Assembly: GCF_003945385.1 (NCBI RefSeq)
Contig: NZ_AP018920.1
Location: 5,642,001-5,706,000, forward strand
Length of the DNA: 64,000 nt
Reading direction: 5' to 3'
Source: Pseudonocardia autotrophica
GTDB lineage: Bacteria; Actinomycetota; Actinomycetes; Mycobacteriales; Pseudonocardiaceae
The translations under genes and the position numbers were made by a program. The notes below the pieces were generated by a model. That model saw nothing but the letters and a program-made list of their open reading frames with translations. It was not told the DNA's origin and did not search any database. This document shows, in pieces, positions 41,471-51,222 of the stretch (position 1 is its first letter; each line of letters starts with the position of its first letter).

Positions 41471-43270
41471 TCAGGGAGCGACCGGCTGCCCGGGCGCGGT
41501 CTCGCCGGCCGGCTGCGGCGCCCGCCAGGTGACGGTGAGCGGGATCGGCCCGTTCGGGAGCCACGGCTGCTCGTTCACCGCGTCGGCGACGGTCCAGTGC
41601 CCGCGCTCGATCACGCCGAGCGCGGCGTCGATGAGCTGATAGTGCTGGACCTTCGAGTGGATCGCCTGGGACTCGACCCAGCAGACGACGAACTCGCCAG
41701 GGGCGAAGCCGACCCGCTTCTGCACCGCCTCGATCAGGTCGAGGCCGTGCAGGTGCCCCTCACCGAAGTTGAAGCCGATCAGCGAGTTGCAGGCGAACTC
41801 CGCCTCGCGGACGGTGCGCCGGTCGAGATCGTCGAGGCGGGCGGCCAGCACCGAGAACAACCCGCGGCCCTGCGAGTGCATGGATCGCCAGGCGATCGTC
41901 TGCTGCATGGTGATCTCGGCGACGGCCGCCGGGTACCCCAGCGCCTGGAGCTGGTCGACCTGGTTGCGGCTCGGGCGGGGGCTGATGGTGTTCAGCTTCT
42001 CCTCGGCGCCGGGGGTGAAGGTCCACAGCGCCGATGCCCAGTTGCCCGCGTACTGGCGCATCGATGGCAGGAACGAGACGAGATCGGGCCGCAGGTTGCC
42101 CAGTGCCGGGAAGAACGCCAGCGCGGCGATGATCGCCACGGTCAGTACGGGCGAGCTCATGTCGGCGATGCCGAAGCCGTCCTGGTTGGGGAACCCGAGG
42201 AACAGGAAGACCGCGAGGTAGCCGAACAGCAGGTTCCACTCCAGCGGCACCGCGAGCGGGAAGGTGGAGGTGATGAACAGATGGAAGACCACCATCAGCA
42301 CCACCCCGGCGAGGGTCAGCCAGTAGTTCGTGGAGAAGAGCAGCACCAGCGGGGTGATGATCTCCACCGTGGTGCCGCCGACGTGCGCCATGAAGGTGGC
42401 GAACCGGGACGGACGGATGTCGCGCGGGAAGTCGCGGTAGTGCGCCCGCTTGAGCCACTTCGACGGGACGCACGGGCTGTTGGAGATCATCGGCGGGATC
42501 ACGTTGGTGAAGTGCCTGCCGAACTTGGACACCCCGGCGCCGATCCAGACCGCGCAGATCAGCAACTTCGCCGCGACGATCATGTCGACGAACGGCAGGA
42601 CGCCGAAGAACACCATCGCGGGCAGGTACTGCTCACCGCGGGACGCCAGGAAGATCGTCTTGTCGCGCAGGCCGCAGAGCACCAGCAGCACCACCGGCGC
42701 GATCATCAGCCACGGGGCGACCAGGCCGGAGGTGTTGTCCGGCAGCACCGCCGACAGCGATTCACTCGGCACGCCGGGCAGCACGATCGCGAGCAGCAGC
42801 GAAGCCAGGAAGCCCAGGTAGATGACGACGTCGAACACCGTGCGGGTGTCACCGCCGGTGCCCGGCACCGCCTTCCACGGGCGCAGCCGGATGGTGCCCG
42901 GCCGGGCCCAGAACAACACCCCGCCGGTCATCGGCTTGAACTTGCCCGCGATCGGTCCCCACGACCCCGCGAGCCCGATCGCCTCCAGCAGCACCGTCCA
43001 GAGGACCAGCTTCTGGTAGACGACCGGCTCGTTCCACCAGCCGGCCACGTCCCAGAACGGGCCGACGCCCGACGTCCAGGTGATCAGCGCGGTGCCCGCC
43101 AGCAGATAGAGGAACACCAGCTTCAGCACGTAGGTGGTCGGAATCATCTTCGGCGAGCCGAATCCGAACTGGACCCAGTGCAGTGCGAGTGCCTTGGTCC
43201 GTTCGAACAGCGGCTTGTCCAGAAACGTGTCCACGTCGACCGGCGGGAAGTCGCCCGTCTTGAACCCCAT
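41471..43270 (-). CDS. Multi-span membrane protein, DUF3556-like
   Basis: Integral membrane protein of 599 residues with about nine hydrophobic segments between residues 45 and 400 (such as YVLKLVFLYLLAGTALITW, VVIYLGFLASLLLAIVL and LFGYLAVFLFLGF). A soluble C-terminal domain of about 190 residues follows. It resembles the DUF3556 family of mycobacterial and related actinobacterial membrane proteins (recognition from pattern, not a search). Motifs of note are KFGRHFTNVIPPMISNSP and HVGGTTVEIITPL. ATG 43270 has GAGAGG upstream. Function unknown; the neighbourhood is lipid-related. Confidence 0.72.
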   Translation of the reverse strand: MGFKTGDFPPVDVDTFLDKPLFERTKALALHWVQFGFGSPKMIPTTYVLKLVFLYLLAGTALITWTSGVGPFWDVAGWWNEPVVYQKLVLWTVLLEAIGLAGSWGPIAGKFKPMTGGVLFWARPGTIRLRPWKAVPGTGGDTRTVFDVVIYLGFLASLLLAIVLPGVPSESLSAVLPDNTSGLVAPWLMIAPVVLLVLCGLRDKTIFLASRGEQYLPAMVFFGVLPFVDMIVAAKLLICAVWIGAGVSKFGRHFTNVIPPMISNSPCVPSKWLKRAHYRDFPRDIRPSRFATFMAHVGGTTVEIITPLVLLFSTNYWLTLAGVVLMVVFHLFITSTFPLAVPLEWNLLFGYLAVFLFLGFPNQDGFGIADMSSPVLTVAIIAALAFFPALGNLRPDLVSFLPSMRQYAGNWASALWTFTPGAEEKLNTISPRPSRNQVDQLQALGYPAAVAEITMQQTIAWRSMHSQGRGLFSVLAARLDDLDRRTVREAEFACNSLIGFNFGEGHLHGLDLIEAVQKRVGFAPGEFVVCWVESQAIHSKVQHYQLIDAALGVIERGHWTVADAVNEQPWLPNGPIPLTVTWRAPQPAGETAPGQPVAP

Positions 43271-43586
43271 TGTTCAATCCTCTCGGTGTCGTTCTCCGCA
43301 GGCCGTTCCGGTCGGATCGATCGCGCGGCGCGGTGCCCGATCAGCTCCACAGCGATCGCAGCGGGCCCTGGTCGCCTGCGCTGCACGGCGATTCCGGCAC
43401 GCTCCGCATCCGTTTCCCGGGCAGCACGGCGATGTGCATCGGGGCAGTTCCATCCGGCCGTCCGGCGTACCGGGGGCAAACGGTAGGGCCGGAGTGTGAG
43501 CCACACCATGGGCGTGGATCACGAACCGTCCGGACCGGGATGTGCCGGGAGCACAACGACCACCCCGGACGGGTGACACCCGCCGA
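43271..43586. other. Intergenic upstream region of the DUF3556-like gene
   Basis: Some 315 bases containing the upstream region of the membrane protein gene. Short open frames on both strands have no recognisable features. I see no operator or RNA gene. Confidence 0.45.
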
Positions 43587-44255
43587 TCAGACGCGGGCGG
43601 GCACCACCATCCGGGGGGCGAGCTCGCAGTACAACCGGCCGATCCCGTCCGGCGTGTAGGGGCCGGACGGGGTGAACCAGCGGGCCACGTCGACCCCCAG
43701 CGAGAGCACCGCCGTCGCGGCACCCCGCACCTGCGGCCCCTCCGGATCCACCCCGCCGAGCACCTGCGCGACGACGTCCCGGACGACCCGCTCGGTGGCG
43801 CGCCGCAGCACCATCACCTGGTCGCGGTGCTCCTGGCCGAGTGCCGCGAACTCGTACTGCACGACCCGGGCGACGGTGCGCTGCTCGGCGTGCCAGCGAC
43901 TGAAGGCGTAGACCAGCGTCCGGAACGCGTGCCCCGCCGGGGCCTGGGTGGCCGCGGCCCGCACCAGTTCCAGCGCCCGCTCGTGCCCGCGCCGGCTGAC
44001 CTCGAACAACACGTCGTCCTTGGACCGGAAGTGCAGGTACAGGGCCGCAGTGCTCAGGCCGGAGCCCGCGGCGATGTGCCGCAGGGTGGTCGCGCGGAAT
44101 CCGCGGTCGGCGAACGAGTCGATCGCGGCGACGACGATCGCGCGGGCGGTCGACGGCAGGTCCGACCAGAGATCGTCACCGGCGAGCAGGACGGCGCCGG
44201 TCGCGGCCGCGCGCTCGACGTCCGCGGCCGCCGGCCCGCCGTCGTCCTCGATCAT
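43587..44255 (-). CDS. TetR-family transcriptional regulator
   Basis: Repressor of 222 residues. The N-terminal HTH reads ARAIVVAAIDSFADRGFRATTLRHIAAGSGLSTAALYLHFRSKDDVLFEVSRRG (about residues 36-85), the standard TetR_N motif. The C-terminal ligand domain is helical and ends CELAPRMVVPARV. It is divergent from a thiolase-SDR operon, with a near-palindrome TTACTAAGCAATTAGTTA in the gap. Control of fatty-acid or steroid-type catabolism is likely (inference). ATG 44255 is chosen; GTG 44261 is an alternative. Confidence 0.88.
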   Translation of the reverse strand: MIEDDGGPAAADVERAAATGAVLLAGDDLWSDLPSTARAIVVAAIDSFADRGFRATTLRHIAAGSGLSTAALYLHFRSKDDVLFEVSRRGHERALELVRAAATQAPAGHAFRTLVYAFSRWHAEQRTVARVVQYEFAALGQEHRDQVMVLRRATERVVRDVVAQVLGGVDPEGPQVRGAATAVLSLGVDVARWFTPSGPYTPDGIGRLYCELAPRMVVPARV

Positions 44256-44344
44256 TCGCACGTCCCCGTCCCGCGCACCGCCACTCGGTGACGCCCTGCA
44301 CACCTCATCATCCCCACTTGCCCCGGCGCTCCCCGCACTGGTAC

Positions 44345-44362
44345 TTACTAAGCAATTAGTTA
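44345..44362. promoter_or_regulatory. Putative TetR operator
   Basis: TTACTAAGCAATTAGTTA is an AT-rich near-palindrome in an otherwise GC-rich gap, ending 17 bases before the thiolase ATG and downstream of nothing but the divergent TetR start. Arms TTACTAA and TTAGTTA match at six of seven pairs. Confidence 0.7.
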
Positions 44363-44379
44363 CCACTGAAGGAGCGCCG

Positions 44380-45606
44380 ATGCCCGAGGCCGTGATCGTC
44401 GCCGCCACCCGTTCGCCGATCGGGCGGGCCCGCAAGGGCTCACTGGCCGGCCTGCGCCCGGACGACCTGGCCGCACGGATGGTGCGGGCCGCACTGGACC
44501 GGGTCCCCCAGCTCGACCCCACCGAGATCGACGACGTGATCCTCGGCTGCGGGCTCCCCGGCGGGGAACAGGGCGACAACATGGGTCGCGTCGTGCCCGT
44601 GCTGCTCGGCCTGGACACCGTCCCGGGCACCACCGTGACCCGGTACTGCTCGTCGTCGGTGCAGACCACCCGGATGGCGATGCACGCCATCCGGGCCGGC
44701 GAGGGCGACGTGTTCGTCTCGGCCGGTGTCGAGACGGTGTCCCGCTACGACCGCGGGACCTCCGACTCCTGGCCCGGCACGCACAACCCGCTGTTCACCG
44801 ACGCCGAGCGGCGCACCGCCGAGGTGGCCGCCACCGGCGCCGCGGAGTGGACCGACCCGCGCACCGCCGGGCTGGTCCCGGACGTCTACATCTCGATGGG
44901 CCAGACCGCGGAGAACCTGGCGCTGGCCACCGGCGTCACCCGCGAGGACATGGACCGGTTCGCCGTGCGCTCGCAGAACCTCGCCGAGGCCGCGATCGGC
45001 AGCGGCTTCTACGCCGACGAGATCACCCCCGTCACCCTCGACGACGGCACCGTCGTGGACACCGACGACGGCCCCCGCGCCGGCGTCACCTACGACGCCG
45101 TCGCCGGGCTGGCGCCGGTGTTCCGGCCGGACGGGCGGGTCACCGCGGGCAACTGCTGCCCGCTCAACGACGGCGCCGCCGCACTCGTGGTCATGTCCGA
45201 CACCCGGGCCCGGGACCTGGGGATCACCCCGCTGGCCCGGGTCGTCGCCACCGGCGTCTCCGGGCTCTCGCCGGAGATCATGGGCCTCGGCCCGGTCGAG
45301 GCGTCCCGGCAGGCACTGGCCAGGGCCGGCATGACGATCGACGACGTGGACCTGGTCGAGATCAACGAGGCGTTCGCGGCGCAGGTCGTCCCGTCCGCCC
45401 GCGAGCTGGGGATCGACCCGTTCGGCGACACGCTCAACGTGCACGGCGGTGCCATCGCGGTCGGCCACCCGTTCGGCATGACCGGCGCCCGGATCACGAC
45501 CACCCTGCTGAACGGGCTGCGCTCGCGGGACGCGACCATCGGTCTGGAGACCATGTGCGTCGGTGGCGGGCAGGGCATGGCGATCATCCTGGAGAGGCTG
45601 TCCTGA
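44380..45606 (+). CDS. Acetyl-CoA acetyltransferase (thiolase)
   Basis: Type I thiolase (408 residues) cleaving 3-ketoacyl-CoA in beta-oxidation. The nucleophilic Cys is in TVTRYCSSSVQTTRMA near residue 92. The NEAFAAQ motif, catalytic His in GGAIAVGHPFGMTGAR, and the second Cys in LETMCVGGGQGMAI are all present. The ATG has GAAGGAG 7 bases upstream and follows the TetR operator. The TGATG junction couples it to the SDR gene. Probably FadA-like, with the exact substrate unknown. Confidence 0.93.
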   Translation: MPEAVIVAATRSPIGRARKGSLAGLRPDDLAARMVRAALDRVPQLDPTEIDDVILGCGLPGGEQGDNMGRVVPVLLGLDTVPGTTVTRYCSSSVQTTRMAMHAIRAGEGDVFVSAGVETVSRYDRGTSDSWPGTHNPLFTDAERRTAEVAATGAAEWTDPRTAGLVPDVYISMGQTAENLALATGVTREDMDRFAVRSQNLAEAAIGSGFYADEITPVTLDDGTVVDTDDGPRAGVTYDAVAGLAPVFRPDGRVTAGNCCPLNDGAAALVVMSDTRARDLGITPLARVVATGVSGLSPEIMGLGPVEASRQALARAGMTIDDVDLVEINEAFAAQVVPSARELGIDPFGDTLNVHGGAIAVGHPFGMTGARITTTLLNGLRSRDATIGLETMCVGGGQGMAIILERLS

Positions 45607-46343
45607 TGGCGAACCTGACCTTCGACTTCACGCACCGCTCGGTCGTCGTCACCGGGGCCGCGCGCGGCGTCGGACGCGCGATCGCCGAGCGCTTCACCGG
45701 CGCCGGAGCGACCGTGTTCCTGGTCGACTTCGACGCCGACGCGGTCGCCGCCACGGCCGATGAGCTGGGCGCGACCGGCATCGCGGCGGACGTGTCGGAC
45801 ACCGCCGCGGTGACCGCCGTCGTCGACCGGGTGGTGACCGACACCGGCCGGCTCGACGTGCTCGTCAACAACGCCGGGGTGCTGCGCGACGGCGTGCTCT
45901 GGAAGCTGACCGACGACGACTACGAGACCGTGCTGGCGGTGCACTCCGGTGGAACCTTCCGGTTCACCAGGGCAGCGGTGCCGCAGTTCCGGGCGCAGGG
46001 CTCCGGCCGGGTGGTCAACGTGACCTCCTACACCGGCCTGCACGGCAACATCGGGCAGTCCAACTACGCGATGGCCAAGGCCGGGATCATCGGCTTCACC
46101 CGGACCGCGGCGAAGGAGCTGGCCCGCTTCGGGGTCACCGTCAACGCGATCTCACCGAACGCGCGCACCCGGATGATCGAGTCGATCCCGCAGGCCAAGC
46201 TGGACGAGCTGACCGCGCAGATCCCGGTGGGCCGGTTCGCCGAACCGTCCGAGATGGCCGACGCGGTCGCCTTCCTCGCCTCCGACGAGGCCGCCTACAT
46301 CACCGGCGTCGTGCTCCCGGTCGACGGCGGGCTGTCGATATGA
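45606..46343 (+). CDS. SDR oxidoreductase, FabG/hydroxyacyl-CoA dehydrogenase-like
   Basis: Short-chain dehydrogenase of 245 residues. The cofactor motif is VVTGAARGVGRAIAERF. NNAG is in LVNNAGVLRDGVLW, and the Ser-Tyr-Lys set in NVTSYTGLHGNIGQSNYAMAKAG. The C-terminus LASDEAAYITGVVLPVDGGLSI is typical of FabG. Starting one base inside the thiolase stop (TGATG), it likely supplies the 3-ketoacyl substrate for the thiolase as a 3-hydroxyacyl-CoA dehydrogenase. Confidence 0.92.
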   Translation: MANLTFDFTHRSVVVTGAARGVGRAIAERFTGAGATVFLVDFDADAVAATADELGATGIAADVSDTAAVTAVVDRVVTDTGRLDVLVNNAGVLRDGVLWKLTDDDYETVLAVHSGGTFRFTRAAVPQFRAQGSGRVVNVTSYTGLHGNIGQSNYAMAKAGIIGFTRTAAKELARFGVTVNAISPNARTRMIESIPQAKLDELTAQIPVGRFAEPSEMADAVAFLASDEAAYITGVVLPVDGGLSI

Positions 46344-46478
46344 GCCCGTCCGGTGCCCGCGCCGGCGCCCCGGCTGCGCGTCTCGAGCCGCGCGTGCCGA
46401 GCCGCACGTGACCGGTGCCGTCCTGCCGCTCGACGGCGGCCCGTCCCCGATCCGCTGACCCGAACCGAGGTACCCACC

Positions 46479-48299
<1,821 letters not shown>

Positions 48300-48306
48300 C
48301 GGTTTG

Positions 48307-49575
48307 ATGGGCACCATGGCAGTCGACGCCGACGACGGGGTGGATGCGGGCGCGATCGTGGCGTCCGTCGCGCGGGACATCGATCTCCGGCTGCCCGCCC
48401 TCACCACCGAGATGACCGACTGGTTCGTCCAGGTCATCCCGGAGTTCCGGCACGACGACACGGCGCGCAGGCTGATGATCGCGTCGACCGCGGCGAACCT
48501 CGCCGCGATCGTCGACATGCTCGCCCACTCGATCCCGATCGAGCGCGTCACCGTGCCCGCCGCCGCCGCCGAGTACGCCCGCCGGTTCGCCCAGCACGAT
48601 CTGCCGCTGGAGGCGCTGCTGCGGGCCTACCGCCTCGGCGAGCAGATGTTCGAGCAGTGGGCGCTCGCCGCCCTGCGGGCGCGCCCGCACCGCAACGCCT
48701 CGGTCGTGCTGGACGCGGTGTCGCTGCTGTCCGAACGCGCCAACAGCTACATCGACCAGGTCATCGAGAGCCTGATCGACATCTACGAGACCGAGAAGCG
48801 GCGGTGGAGCACCCGGGCCGGCGCCGGGCTCGCCACCCGGGTCCGGATGGTGCTGGAGACCGATCCGCTCTCCGACGAGGCGGCCGGCGAGCTGCTCGGG
48901 ATCCCGGTCACCGGCGTGCACCGGGCGGCCGTGCTCTGGGTGCCCGGCCCGCCGGGCGCGGCGGGCACGGCCGACGACGAGGACGACGACGCGACGCTCC
49001 AGGCCGGGGCCCGGCTGCTGCGCGAGGCGTCCGACCGGACCCCCCTGACGGTCATGGCGGACGGCCGGACCCTGTGGGCCTGGCTGTCCGGCCCGAGGAC
49101 CCCGGTGCTCGACCACGATGTGCTGCACGGCCGGCTCCCCGCCGGCCTGCGGATCGCGGTCGGCGGCACCGGCACCGGCCTCGCCGGGTTCCGCGGCTCG
49201 CTGACCGAGGCGGTCCGGGCACGGGCCGTCGCCGAGACCGCCGAGCGGCAGCCGCCGGTGACACTGTTCGACGAGGTCGCGGTCGCGGCGCTGCTCACCG
49301 ACCGCTCCGAGGACCTGCGGCGCTGGATCGACCGGGTGCTGGGCGGGCTCGCCTCCGACGAACCGGGCTGCGAGCAGCTGCGGGACACCCTGCGGGTGTT
49401 CCTCTCCGCCGGCGGCAGCTACACGCACGCCGCGTCGGTGCTGCACCTGCACAAGAACACCGTGCACTACCGGGTGCGCAAGGCCGCGGAGCTGCGCGGG
49501 CGCCCGGTCGACGAGGACCGGCTGCAGGTCGAGGTGGCGCTCGCCGCCCGATCGCTGCTGCGCGGGCGGCTGTAG
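48307..49575 (+). CDS. PucR-family transcriptional regulator
   Basis: Regulator of 422 residues. The N-terminal half (about residues 20-170) is an all-helical sensory domain of RsbR-like or PucR N-type. The centre resembles a degenerate GGDEF-like CdaR domain, and the C-terminus has the PucR HTH_30 motif LRDTLRVFLSAGGSYTHAASVLHLHKNTVHYRVRKAAEL. It lies just after the acyl-CoA dehydrogenase gene, which it may control. The second ATG at 48316 is an equally possible start. It ends 55 bases before the interrupted methyltransferase start. Confidence 0.88.
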   Translation: MGTMAVDADDGVDAGAIVASVARDIDLRLPALTTEMTDWFVQVIPEFRHDDTARRLMIASTAANLAAIVDMLAHSIPIERVTVPAAAAEYARRFAQHDLPLEALLRAYRLGEQMFEQWALAALRARPHRNASVVLDAVSLLSERANSYIDQVIESLIDIYETEKRRWSTRAGAGLATRVRMVLETDPLSDEAAGELLGIPVTGVHRAAVLWVPGPPGAAGTADDEDDDATLQAGARLLREASDRTPLTVMADGRTLWAWLSGPRTPVLDHDVLHGRLPAGLRIAVGGTGTGLAGFRGSLTEAVRARAVAETAERQPPVTLFDEVAVAALLTDRSEDLRRWIDRVLGGLASDEPGCEQLRDTLRVFLSAGGSYTHAASVLHLHKNTVHYRVRKAAELRGRPVDEDRLQVEVALAARSLLRGRL

Positions 49576-49630
49576 CGCGGCGGTGCCCCCGGTGTCGGCG
49601 GCGCCCGCGGCGGCGTGATGGAGTCGGCGG

Positions 49631-49723
49631 GTGACCAGCAGCCTGCCCCTCACCGGTGAGCGGACCGTCCCCGGGATCGCCGTCGAGAACTACTGGTTCC
49701 ACGCGGCACTAGCACTGTGCTGA
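49631..49723 (+). pseudogene. Severed 5' end of host methyltransferase gene
   Basis: GTG at 49631 begins VTSSLPLTGERTVPGIAVENYWF, 22 codons plus the att core. This is the natural N-terminus of the class I methyltransferase now read at 62351. At the core (49684-49700) the frame passes into the integrated element and ends after HAALALC at TGA 49723. The intact gene would continue RRHEIVYTAIADDC, found at 62439. Excision by recombination between the two cores would restore it exactly. Confidence 0.9.
49684..49700. repeat. attL core
   Basis: CGAGAACTACTGGTTCC, identical to 62422-62438. It encodes ENYWF of the methyltransferase. The host side is to the left and the element side to the right. Confidence 0.9.
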
Positions 49724-49805
49724 CCAGCAGATTCCCTGCTCGTCGCTGAACGCAGTGGCGTAAGTTTCCGTGGCACCGTGGTTCCTGATCCCGCGGGAGC
49801 ACCAC

Positions 49806-49991
49806 ATGCACGAGTACAGCACTGAAACCCTGCTCGCGATCGACGTCCGCGCCGACGGCCAGGTGCACGTCGCACCCGGCATCGCCGCGTTCGACGGCCG
49901 GCACTGCAACCTGCTCGTCGCAGTCGCCCGCGCCGTCGAGGCCGTCGTGGCCGAGCACACAGCCGTCCTGCCGGCACGGGCCACGGCGTGA
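49806..49991 (+). CDS. Element protein, 61 residues
   Basis: Unrecognised small protein (MHEYSTETLLAIDVRADGQVHVAPGIAAF...). ATG 49806 has GCGGGAG 6 bases upstream; the frame opens earlier at 49770 but without a site. It contains FDGRHCNLLVAVARAVEAVVAEH, a single probable helix. The stop overlaps the next gene (GTGA), so the two are coupled. It is the first gene inside attL, on the plus strand. Confidence 0.6.
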   Translation: MHEYSTETLLAIDVRADGQVHVAPGIAAFDGRHCNLLVAVARAVEAVVAEHTAVLPARATA

Positions 49992-50164
49992 ACGGGCAGA
50001 AGCCCGGGACCGAGATCCGGGTCGCGACGTGGAGCCACGGGGTGGTGCCGGTGATCATCTGCCCGCTGTGCGGGGCGTTGGTCGTCACCGAGGCGGTCGA
50101 GCAGCATGCTCGCGTGCACGCGCTCGCCGTGGAGGACCTCCCGCAGCAGGATCCGCGGTGCTAG
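49988..50164 (+). CDS. C2H2-type zinc-finger small protein
   Basis: A 58-residue protein from GTG 49988, too short for most gene callers. The sequence around VPVIICPLCGALVVTEAVEQHARVHAL has CPLC followed 15 residues later by HARVH, giving a C2H2-like Zn site. Such single-finger proteins are common in actinophages. It overlaps the upstream stop by four bases (GTGA). Role unknown; DNA or protein binding is plausible. Confidence 0.62.
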   Translation: MNGQKPGTEIRVATWSHGVVPVIICPLCGALVVTEAVEQHARVHALAVEDLPQQDPRC

Positions 50165-50180
50165 CCTGAGCTTCGTCCCG

Positions 50181-50230
50181 GCGTGGCGTGGCCCGGCGAG
50201 GCGTGGCTAGGCAGGGCATGGCAAGGCAGG
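50181..50230. repeat. Ten tandem GCNNG pentamers
   Basis: Fifty bases form ten consecutive GCNNG units (GCGTG, GCGTG, GCCCG, GCGAG, GCGTG, GCTAG, GCAGG, GCATG, GCAAG, GCAGG). In one frame the last 45 bases read MARRG-VARQG-MARQG. The pattern is strict at three of five positions while the middle dinucleotide varies. Confidence 0.75.
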
Positions 50231-50261
50231 GGGCCCCTGACGGGGCCGTAGCACGACACAC

Positions 50262-50295
50262 GAGAGCCCCCCGGTTCGGGTACCGGGGGGCTCTC
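50262..50295 (+). terminator. Strong hairpin terminator in element
   Basis: GAGAGCCCCCCGGT and ACCGGGGGGCTCTC pair perfectly over 14 bp with a 6-base loop. It lies after the two coupled plus-strand genes and before the gene at 50317. Confidence 0.75.
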
Positions 50296-50316
50296 TGCTG
50301 TGCGATCCTGGGGCTT

Positions 50317-50541
50317 GTGACCGGGACGAAGATGTGGATCGAGCACGATCCCGACGCCGGGGTGTGGCGGTGGTGGTTCACCGGCCGCGACGGCGTCTAC
50401 CGCGAAGGCGAGGCGGACACCTACGCCGCGGCGAGCCTCGCCGGCCGCAAGGCGATGCCGCCACTGCTCCGGAAGACGATCACCCCGCCGGGGTACGAGA
50501 TCCGCAACCGCGGCGGCGGTGGAGTCGCCGGGTCCCGCTAG
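50317..50541 (+). CDS. Element protein, 74 residues
   Basis: Small protein from GTG 50317 (VTGTKMWIEHDPDAGVWRWWFTGRDGVYREGEADTYAAASLAGRKAMPP). The WIEHDPD...WRWWFTG...DTYAAASLAGR pattern resembles short phage proteins with a DUF1508-like strand-turn-helix, but I cannot name it. The frame is open from 50188, and a start there would include the pentamer repeat and hairpin. It converges with the minus-strand gene at 50538, the two sharing the CTAG at 50538-50541 as reciprocal stop codons. Confidence 0.55.
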   Translation: MTGTKMWIEHDPDAGVWRWWFTGRDGVYREGEADTYAAASLAGRKAMPPLLRKTITPPGYEIRNRGGGGVAGSR

Positions 50542-50816
50542 AGCGGCGGCAGCCCCATGCGTGCGCGGTAGTCGCGCATCGTGCCACCGGCGACGTCCGT
50601 GCACGTCGTGCAGCCGGCGTCGAGCAGTGCTGCGTGACGCTCCTCCTGGGTCGGCGGGGTGACCTTCCGGCCCTCGGAGTCGACGGCGAGGAACCGCAGC
50701 CGCGACGGGTAGTGCCACGGCCACTCCGGCGGGTGCGGGTGGTCGTGGCCCCAGCACTCGCAGTCGCCGTCGACCAGGCCCAGGCGGGGCCGGGGAGCCG
50801 CCCTACGACGCGCCAC
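50538..50816 (-). CDS. Cys/His-rich element protein, 92 residues
   Basis: Unrecognised protein from GTG 50816, overlapping the terminase small subunit stop by 14 bases. It contains DGDCECWGHDHPHPPEWPWHYPSRLRFLAVDSEGRK near the start and AGCTTCTDVAGGTMRDYRARMGL at the end. The CEC...H-rich cluster and CTTC could together bind zinc. Downstream of terS, some phages encode HNH nucleases, but no HNH motif is evident here. Confidence 0.55.
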   Translation of the reverse strand: MARRRAAPRPRLGLVDGDCECWGHDHPHPPEWPWHYPSRLRFLAVDSEGRKVTPPTQEERHAALLDAGCTTCTDVAGGTMRDYRARMGLPPL

Positions 50817-51222
50817 GGGACAGCCTGTCCGCGGCCTGCTGCCGCGACCTGACGTCGCGCTGCGACGCCCAGCGCCCATCGTGGCCGCGCTGCGAGAGCC
50901 TCTGCGCCGCGGACTGCGGGGCGCCGCCCTCGGAGTCCGGCAGGGCCAGTGTGGCCAGCAGCTTCTGCAGCGTCGCTCGGTGATTCCGCAGGGACCCCAG
51001 CAACGGATGCTCCACGGCCTGTCCCATCGAGCCCTTGGCGACCAGGGACGGAGCCTCTTCCAGGGCCTTCCGCACCCGGTCCAGCTCGTCCACGGTGCGT
51101 GCAGCCTCGGTCAGCACGCGCACTTCGTGGGCGTCGAGATCGTAGGTTCCGACGACGTCGCGGAAGAACTTCTTGCCGCCCGCGCCCAGGTCAGACGGGG
51201 TGCGCGGCTTGGCGTCACTCAC
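50803..51222 (-). CDS. P27-family-like terminase small subunit
   Basis: Protein of 139 residues whose first 95 match the P27 small-terminase pattern: a leading GAGGKKFFRDVVGTYDLDAHEVRVLTEAARTVDELDRVRKAL, then VEHPLLGSLRNHRATLQKLLATLALPD. Small terminases recognise the packaging site and recruit the large ATPase/nuclease, which is not encoded in this element. The C-terminal 40 residues are Gln/Arg/Ser-rich. The ATG at 51222 faces a 630-base noncoding region with iteron-like repeats that could hold its pac/cos site. Confidence 0.75.
   Translation of the reverse strand: MSDAKPRTPSDLGAGGKKFFRDVVGTYDLDAHEVRVLTEAARTVDELDRVRKALEEAPSLVAKGSMGQAVEHPLLGSLRNHRATLQKLLATLALPDSEGGAPQSAAQRLSQRGHDGRWASQRDVRSRQQAADRLSRGAS

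Noticed and set aside
49684..49700. tRNA gene as integration target
   Set aside because: The core lies in a protein gene (ENYWF) and no cloverleaf can be drawn around either copy.
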